Positions 56,980-64,000 of a stretch of 64,000 nt of DNA are shown one piece after another. Where the stretch lies: NCBI RefSeq assembly GCF_000204055.1, contig NW_006768793.1:525983-589982 (forward strand), in the 5' to 3' direction. Each line of letters starts with the position of its first letter. The first letter of the stretch is position 1. A model generated the notes under the pieces. That model was not told where the DNA came from, searched no databases, and saw nothing but the letters and a program-made list of their open reading frames with translations. A program made the position numbers and the translations under genes. The DNA is from Melampsora larici-populina 98AG31. Taxonomy: Eukaryota > Basidiomycota > Pucciniomycetes > Pucciniales > Melampsoraceae.

Positions 56980-58481
56980 ATGCTCTCTTTCGCATCCACG
57001 CCGAAACTCGTATGGGCTACGATATCATTGGCAGGGGCAGTGATGGCCAAAAAAGACACTCTGAGGATCTTTGTTGGAGGTAGGTGTGATAAGATAGTAT
57101 GCCCAGGACACAAGTTGATAAAGGGCGCTTAAAAATATGAATTTTTGTAGGTTATGCCGGAGAAGTTACCACCCTAGATTTCGATACTTCTTCTTATATT
57201 TTTCAAAATCTGTCTGTTTCCAAGGAAATGGGAGAAAAACCAGGGTGGTTGACGCTGGATCCTACTGGGAAATATATCTTCAGGTCAGCTTTTACTTTTC
57301 AATCAGGATTAAAGTCCTGAGTAGAACATTGATACTGATTCCTGATTCACTTATTATACCAAATCGCAATAGTACGGATGAAGTCTCAAATTTCCAGGGA
57401 AAGAAAGACACTGGGGGTGTTTACTCTGGCCAGATTGACTCGGATGGGGTGATTACCGCTGTTTCAAGCGCTAAAACGGGAAGCATTCCTGCTGCCGCCC
57501 AAGTTTCCCCCGATGGCCGCTTTCTCTTGGTAGCATCTTAGTGAGTTTGAATGCGCATCTCTTTTGGCTGAGCCTACGACTGATCATACCTCTCTAACAT
57601 CTACATTGGGAATGTTCGTAAACTGAAGTGCCGGTGCCGCCGTCGACCTGTTCAAGATTGAGAAGAAGAGTGAAATTCTGTCGAGCGAGCCAGTTCAAAC
57701 CGTACACCTTCACGGCTCAGGACCTAATACGCAACGTCAAAGACACGGTCAGTTCTGGGTTCATTGAATAATCGTAGCCCTTGATAGAAGAAGTCCTACC
57801 AATAAGCTTACCCCCATGGATCTTTGTCGGACAGCTTTTGCACATCAGGCAGTTTATGACAAGGGTGGTCGATTAGCGTTCGTGCCAGATTTGGGTGCTG
57901 ATAAACTGCGAATATTCGAGGTCAATGATCCAAGTGGGCGCCTGTCCGAAGTCGAGCCGGTCATCTTCCCCCCCGGAACTGGTCCTCGCCACTTGGTCAT
58001 TGTCGAAAACTTTATCTATGTTGTCTGCGAGCTTTCCAGTAGGATATTTATCTTGAAGCTGGATCGTTCAAGTCAAGACGGTCACAAGGCTGAAATCATC
58101 GGCGCGCTCGGGACACTACCTACGGACGCAAATGCAGATAACTTTGGTGCTGGAGAGATTGCGGCCTCGCCCGATGGTCACTTTATCTATGCTACCAACA
58201 GACCCATGTCAACCGCAGGACCGATCGAAGACAACACATTTGCTGTCTTTGCTCGATCTTCAGACGATGGCATGCTTGATTCACCTACCTTTTACCCGGT
58301 GGGTGGTAGAACAGCTAGACACTTTGCGATCAGTCATGATACCGTCGGTCGCTTTGTTGTCGTTGGCGCAGTTGATAGCAACTTGGTCATCATCCATCGA
58401 AGAGATCCTATGACTGGAGCTCTCATGCAGATTGCTCGTACCAAGGTCAAGAAGCCTAGCGTCCAAATATTTGCTATCTAA
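56980..58481 (+). CDS. lactonase-type seven-bladed beta-propeller (6-phosphogluconolactonase-like), secreted
   Basis: Five exons: 56980-57079, 57151-57283, 57373-57540, 57629-57747 and 57835-58481 (1167 bases, 388 residues). The N-terminus reads MLSFASTPKLVWATISLAGAVMA, a likely signal peptide. The fold of the bacterial Pgl / carboxy-cis,cis-muconate lactonizing family is marked by blade repeats. These include RIFVGGYAGEVTTLDFD, PGWLTLDPTGKYIFSTDE, AAQVSPDGRFLLVASYYAG, HGSGPNTQRQRHAFAHQAVY, PPGTGPRHLVI, AASPDGHFIYATNRP and GGRTARHFAIS. The conserved GPN-x-RQ...H segment and the E-N-F-type loop shape the active site. In fungi these proteins are often extracellular and their substrate is not established, so the pentose-phosphate role of the bacterial enzyme should not be assumed. 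Confidence 0.88.
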
Positions 58482-59576
58482 CATTCACCCTATCATTAAT
58501 CACATCCTTTTCCTTCTCTCAATCTCTGGACGCTTACATCATGCATGTCTAATTTTCAATTCTGGGTTTCTTATTATTACTAATTTGTGGGTTAATGATC
58601 TTGTTCATATTTTTTCCTCTGAAGCAGAATAATGTTGTATCACTTGGGCGTATTGACTTTAGTTGACAAATTTAAACACATAATTATGATACACAAAATA
58701 GATGCGTCTGGTGAGTCGGTGACCACTTCCGTTCGAGAACAGCGGGCTCATACTTCAGTTTATTCAGAATCTGAAGCTTGAACATCAGCTCATCCAGCAG
58801 CCCTGTACTAGTAGAAATCCTGACACACCAGAAGGCTGCTCAAGGCATCAACGGGGTTCAACTTGGCCAAGAGCGTCAACTTCAACCCGACTACTGGCCG
58901 AAGCCTTTGACTCCATTGACTGCAATTTTTGGTCTTTTTAAAGTGACAGATCGTGTCACGGTTATCCACAATTTTGTCCATGGGACGACTTTGTCTTGGT
59001 TCTCGCAACAAAATTCTTGGACACGTTTCCAGAACCAGCCGAGGCCAAGTTACCACGTGGTGTATGGTGGCTTTAGACACAAAGATATATATCAATCTTG
59101 GTCTTCTTCTCAAAAACGGAAAGATTCAATTCCTATCTTGGTATGAGTTCCGTTCCCAATTAGCTGCATTGAACCTTTGAAGAAAGAGTCAGTCATCAAA
59201 GACAGATTATTTGAAGTCTCTTCTTCAAGAGTTTTGAACCACTTGAAAATATCACTGATCCACAAAATGTCACTCATATATCTTACAGGTTGACAGATTG
59301 GTAATTATGCTTATATCGATGCATATGCTATTCTGTTGTAGACTACTTGTGTTCTAGTACGCGATCTTTTGGTAAAACGCGCTTTTAACCAATTATGATG
59401 AGTTGATTTGATAACTCACTTCACTTCTACGATCTTCAAACTTCTCGAAATTATCTATGAATGCCAGAACATAATCAGCATTGACACACATCTCGACATT
59501 CAGATTTCGCATAGAAGCGCAATCGCGTTCTCAGGACAAACACTCATAAACGCTAGTCTGACCTCTCACTCTACTC
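58482..59576. other. spacer between the last two genes
   Basis: Frames at 58778-59146 and 58808-59113 overlap on opposite strands without motifs. The right 200 bases are likely the promoter of the following gene. No repeat noticed. Confidence 0.4.
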
Positions 59577-62500
59577 ATGGCAAAGACTTCGAGCATTCCG
59601 CGATATTATAACCGCTCAAAACCGATTCCTAGAAACATCCCTTCATCGCCCTCAAAATCCAATGGCTCAGCCACCCTCTTAACGGACCAAAAGGGAAAAG
59701 ATACAGACTCAGAAGAAGATCAAGACGAAGAAGACGACGACGAAGACGAAGACGAAAACGAAGATCACAATGATCACCTCACTTCTCATAAACCAGATCA
59801 TCAAGCGCCTGAATCATCTCTATGGATGTTCCAGGGCAAGTTTGGAACTGCACAGAAAGGCTCCTTAGGTGACAACAGTACAAACTTTCTTGGAGGAGTT
59901 ACCGCCCCTTGGGACATGGAAGGCATGAACGACCAAGATGGACAGCTTTTAGGAGCGGATACAAGCCAGCTGTTCCCAATTCCGAGAGATACTGGTCAGT
60001 CCTCCGTCGTTGCTAATACGCAATTTGTGCATTTTTGATCAAATCACTAACAAACTCTTCTTCAACAATACTTCTGGGTTAATCTTCTATCAGTCAGAAA
60101 TTCAGCAAAGCGCCCGGTATCAAGTAAAGAAGGTGTCCTTCTATCCCCAAACCGTACTTTGATGAAAGGACAGCGATTGAAAAACCTCGAGCCCGATTCA
60201 CACATCAATCTTGCCATCAATTCAGCACCCAAAACTCACCAATCTGCGCTGCCTAGGCCTGGCTCTTCTAAGAATACTCTACCTCTTGGTCCAGCAGAAC
60301 TCAATACTCTCGAAAATCATATGCTAAGACGAGATGTGGGTCGAGCAGAGGTGGAAACAACTGTGAGCAAGACCCCTGGTGCGAATCTTGCATCAAGGTT
60401 ATCGTCTTTGCCGCCAGACCTTCCACCCTCTGCTATCAAGAAACACGTGACTCTAGGTGGCGCGGTCCCGAAGTCTACCAAGAAGGCGCGATTTGCTCCG
60501 TCGGAAGAAGAAGACAGCCGTGTAGATGCTTTTCCTCCTAAACAACCCATCCCGATGCTGAAAGCTGGACAAGAAAGTCAAACGACCTCTCTTGAAGCCA
60601 AAAAAGGTCTAGAGAACGAAGGACCAATCCAACAGCCCATGGACGTCTTTGGCCCCAAGGATGTTGTACCACTGCATCCCTGGAATTCGGCCGTCCCAAT
60701 ATCGTTGGTTACACCTATCTCGCCCGATCGACCCTCCTACCCCATTTCACAATCCAAAGATCATCCGACTCGCGATACGTCTGTGGCACTCAACAGCAGG
60801 CACTCATCAGAGACAAATGTCCCAGCCCCTCAAAATCCTCAGGCCAAGCGAAGCAAAACGCACACCCCTCTAGCGAGCTTTAATAGGGTATCTAGAAGCC
60901 CCTCAACCAAGCAGAAATCCATTCAAGGTACTGCATCCCAGTCTGTAGACCCTGCTTCAACACGTTCTTCTTCAATGTCCAAAACCGAGCTGCTCAAACC
61001 TACCCGCGTAATGCGAAATCTGCCAAACATCGCTACTAGCTCGCAACATAGGACGGCGAGGTCGACTTCTGAAGAGAGTAATCATGCCCCAATTAAGCCA
61101 CACAGTAGTCAACAACTCGTTGAACCCTCGCAGACTAAATCCCGACTTACAAAGCAGGTTGCTGCTGTCTCTCAAATTGTTACCGACGCGTCCGGTGCTT
61201 CTGAAGTGCCCGGTGTCGAATTTACAACGTCTCACTCTATGAACCTTGGCGCCACATCTACCTCTTCGAACCCTACTGGATCTTCAGGTGGCGCTTCAGA
61301 TGCAACCGAAGTAGAAGAGCTGCGTAGTAACCAACACCCTGTAAAGCCTAGTTCCAACCTCACTAACAGAATTCATGTGAGCGAAATGAACGTTCGAAGA
61401 CTCAGTACTCTCATAGAGCTTCCTACACCAAATTCCACCTTTGAAAACCAGAAGAGCGCGTCAACACTGAGGAACTCTTTTGACACCACTGACTTGTCGA
61501 TATTGAGTAAGGCCGGAGGTTTTCCTAATACTTCAACCCCATACCACACTGGTCCGATCAGTTTGCCACTACCTCCCGATACAATTCGTCTCTCTGCTTC
61601 ACGACCAAAGCGAAGTGCACGTCGTTCCTCCATAGGACTATCGCCTACCAAAGGCCCATCGATTGTGCCCCTGGATATGTCTAATGTGTCTGTTCAAGTA
61701 AAAAGTGTCAAAACTGTCGATACCAAAAGTAAACCACATCGTGAGGTGACTTCGCAGGCGTCATCCAACACGAAATCTTCACATGAAGTGGACACATCTC
61801 AAGTTCAGGTCTCCAAGTCCGCAGAACCCGCAAGCCAGCAGCATCGTCCGCCCCAGCCGCCAACAGTGAACATTAAATCTACACAGGTCAATTCAAATGC
61901 TCAAAAAAGAGCTGACGAAGGCGACATCGATCGACGCCAAGGTGCCTCTTCTCAGCAGGCACTTGATAGCTCTACTCAAGCTATCGCTGCCAGACCTTCC
62001 AAATCGCTGCCACGTCGACTCGCTTCCGGTGAGAAGACCTCGAGAAAACAACAACCAGAGATCCCCAGCACCAACTTGATCCCCACCTCACAACTGGGTG
62101 ATGCGAGAAGGGTCTCAGATTATGCACCCATATCTAATCCCCAATCTCAACGTCTACCTAAGTCTCGTGGTCAGGATGATCAAAGCCGAAGTTGCTCTGC
62201 GCCTAGCCATCAATTGACAGACCGAACCGATCGCCTAAAACCAGACGCAGGAACCAAACAACTTGATCGTGAGAAAGTTCGCAAACGAGATCCTCAGAGC
62301 CAAGCCGCGAATCCAAAAACGATAGATAGCCGTGGAGCCACAAGGAAAGTTTCGCGAGAAATCACTCAAACAACACGAATTGATCCTTCATCGAAGGCAA
62401 AATCTTCTCAACCGTTACCAAGCGCCACCGGAAAGGATCAAGAAGAGCCTATCGTGGAGGCTGGGGCATCCCTTCCAAGTAAGGAGATCACTGAAGCTCA

Positions 62501-64000
62501 CCAAATTGAGTCTGAATCTGTGTTAGGAGATCAAGGTACCCCATCCAATGAAGGACCTCGTCTTGAATCGCACGAAGAAAAGCGCCAACCCGCACCAAAA
62601 CAGCATAACGTGGATACAGGGGGTAAATCCACAAAGAACCTATCGATTCAAAGCTTGACAACCCACCAACCATCTGAGACGGAAGATAGGGACAGTGTAC
62701 CCCAATCAAATCGCCCTACCGTTTCTGCTGCTTCTATCACCAGTACAGTGCTCGGAACGCAATCATCCACACAGACATCAACCAAGCGGACCTTGCCTGT
62801 TGAAGGAGAGCGCTCACAAATCCCCGAGCACATTGCTTCAATGTCGACTCACCCCTCGAAGAAACCGAAAGTTCCATCAGTACAGCCTGACCCCAGCTCG
62901 AAAACAAGACGACCCTCGAGATCACGGCAACCTATGTTGCCTTCTGAGTCCAAGATCAGTGAAACTGGAAAAGGTCACACAAAAGTGAAGTCTCACAATC
63001 TAGCTCGCGCAGCCGATGTCCAAAAGCCATCGTCTGGAACGCTGTCTACCCAAGATGTTATGCCTTTAAATCTACCTATCGTCACGTCAAAATCCGGCCA
63101 ACCTTGCAAGACAGTGTATCCTCAAGCTGGCCCCACCGAAAGTGGACCGAGTGATTCAACACATGTTTTCATCCCTGACGGTACATCAAAAGATGAATCG
63201 GGTAGAAGTCAGGAGTCAACCAAGGCGAAGGCAGACATCCTACCAGTCACGTCCCAGACCTCATCAAAGCAAAAAACAGCTGATCGCAAGAGTTCTCTTT
63301 CAGGATCGTTTACAGAGCCCTCTACAAATGCAAAAGTGCATGTGCCCGATTCTAGCGAACCTCACGAAGCTTTACATCCTCAAGCCGTAGCCAGTGTACA
63401 GGGAGAGACTCGTGACAACACAACGTCACGGAAAAAAACGGATGTTACACCGGCGAGTCCAAAGCATACAAAGCGTAAGCGCATCGAATCAGATGATGTA
63501 GTAGCACAACCCATCGCGCGCTCTCAACCCAGTCGACCTTCAGATTCTTCCTCCCTGCCCACACCCCCGCAACCAAGCACGCGAAGAAAGTCTCGCAATT
63601 CTCATATTCACGCCCAATCCGATTTGACAAAGGATCCCCGAGATCTATGTAGAGCTGATGTGTCACCTGACGAGCATTTGGATGAAGTACCAAAGGAGCA
63701 AGCTGTTCCAGTCGTGGATGTTATTGAACAAGTATCACCGCCCGTGAAATCGAAGCCGGCTACGATGTTCACCATAGCGCTCGAAGCTCCAACTGATCCC
63801 CCTTCCTCCCGCCTTTCTGAACCTCTGGAGATACAGTCTACGAGCGTACCTGAGCCGAGCGCTTCGACCAAGCCAGTCCCTCCACCGCTTTTGACACTTC
63901 CAAAAGCATTTACCTTCTCAGTGAGATCCGGTACTGGAAGCGGTGAGAGAATAAAGGATAAACGGGAGAAAGCCGCTCAGGCTGGTTCGAGTAATGCAAC
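59577..64000 (+). CDS. very large disordered Ser/Lys/Pro-rich protein, runs off the right edge
   Basis: Two exons seen: 59577-59994 and 60094 to beyond 64000. The second stays open for at least 3.9 kb without a stop, so the product exceeds 1440 residues. The N-terminus has an acidic run (EDQDEEDDDEDEDENEDHND) followed by WMFQGKFGTA and FLGGVTAPWDMEGM. The rest is low complexity with many basic S/T-P and R-S sites, for example RPKRSARRSSIGLSPTKG and KKHVTLGGAVPKSTKKARF, and no folded domain or membrane segment. The last visible stretch turns basic and helical (ERIKDKREKAAQ). This composition suits nuclear or chromosomal scaffold proteins such as inner-centromere or chromatin factors, but nothing decides it. 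The identifying domain may lie right of the window. Confidence 0.8.

Noticed and set aside
1..64000. tRNA, rRNA and CRISPR arrays
   Set aside because: I looked for tRNA B-box patterns and regularly spaced direct repeats and saw none that fold or space correctly; the window is eukaryotic nuclear DNA, where CRISPR is not expected.

Overview
The window looks like nuclear DNA of a basidiomycete, most likely a rust fungus (Pucciniales). The protein genes are cut by many short GT-AG introns (about 50-120 bases), the DNA is AT-rich, and more than half of it is mobile or repeat DNA, much of it nested. The rust assignment is an inference; no rRNA or mitochondrial marker is present to settle it.

Host genes that I could rebuild exon by exon are: a TatD-type nuclease running off the left edge (19-719, minus); the CAAX prenyl protease RCE1 (4984-6420, plus); the CCR4-NOT deadenylase CAF1/POP2 (9265-10577, plus); a Kre9/Knh-like Ser/Thr-rich GPI-anchored protein (36033-37222, plus); part of a multi-spanning membrane protein (39283-39709, minus); a secreted GH26-type beta-mannanase (41346-43354, minus, 10 exons); the acyltransferase PDAT/LRO1 (52269-55589, plus, 16 exons); a secreted lactonase-type beta-propeller (56980-58481, plus); and a very large low-complexity basic/serine-rich protein (59577 to beyond the right edge, plus). 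They are unrelated housekeeping and secretory functions, with no sign of a shared pathway or operon-like cluster.

Between 12 and 34 kb lies a transposon block. In order it holds a GTTGCG-rich palindromic element (12184-12567), a full-length decayed hAT transposon with target-site duplication (12810-17146), and a 126-bp GCTAAGC foldback (18815-18940). A tyrosine-recombinase retrotransposon of Ngaro/DIRS type follows (19891-30075, minus) with diagnostic split direct repeats A1...B1-A2-B2. A second, internally deleted hAT (27154-29673) sits inside its gag gene. A PIF/Harbinger-like element with transposase and Myb/SANT ORF closes the block (about 30735-34225).

A second, non-coding nest lies at 46.8-50.4 kb: a long-TIR element (46948-50393) carrying at least three smaller inverted-repeat elements and one LTR-like or foldback insertion. 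A Tourist-like MITE with a TAA duplication (38122-38477) lies downstream of the Kre9-like gene. The remaining stretches (0.7-4.9, 6.4-9.2, 10.6-12.1, 17.2-19.8, 34.2-36.0, 43.4-46.8, 50.4-52.2 kb) show no gene I can defend apart from weak candidates noted below. I saw no tRNA, rRNA or CRISPR array.
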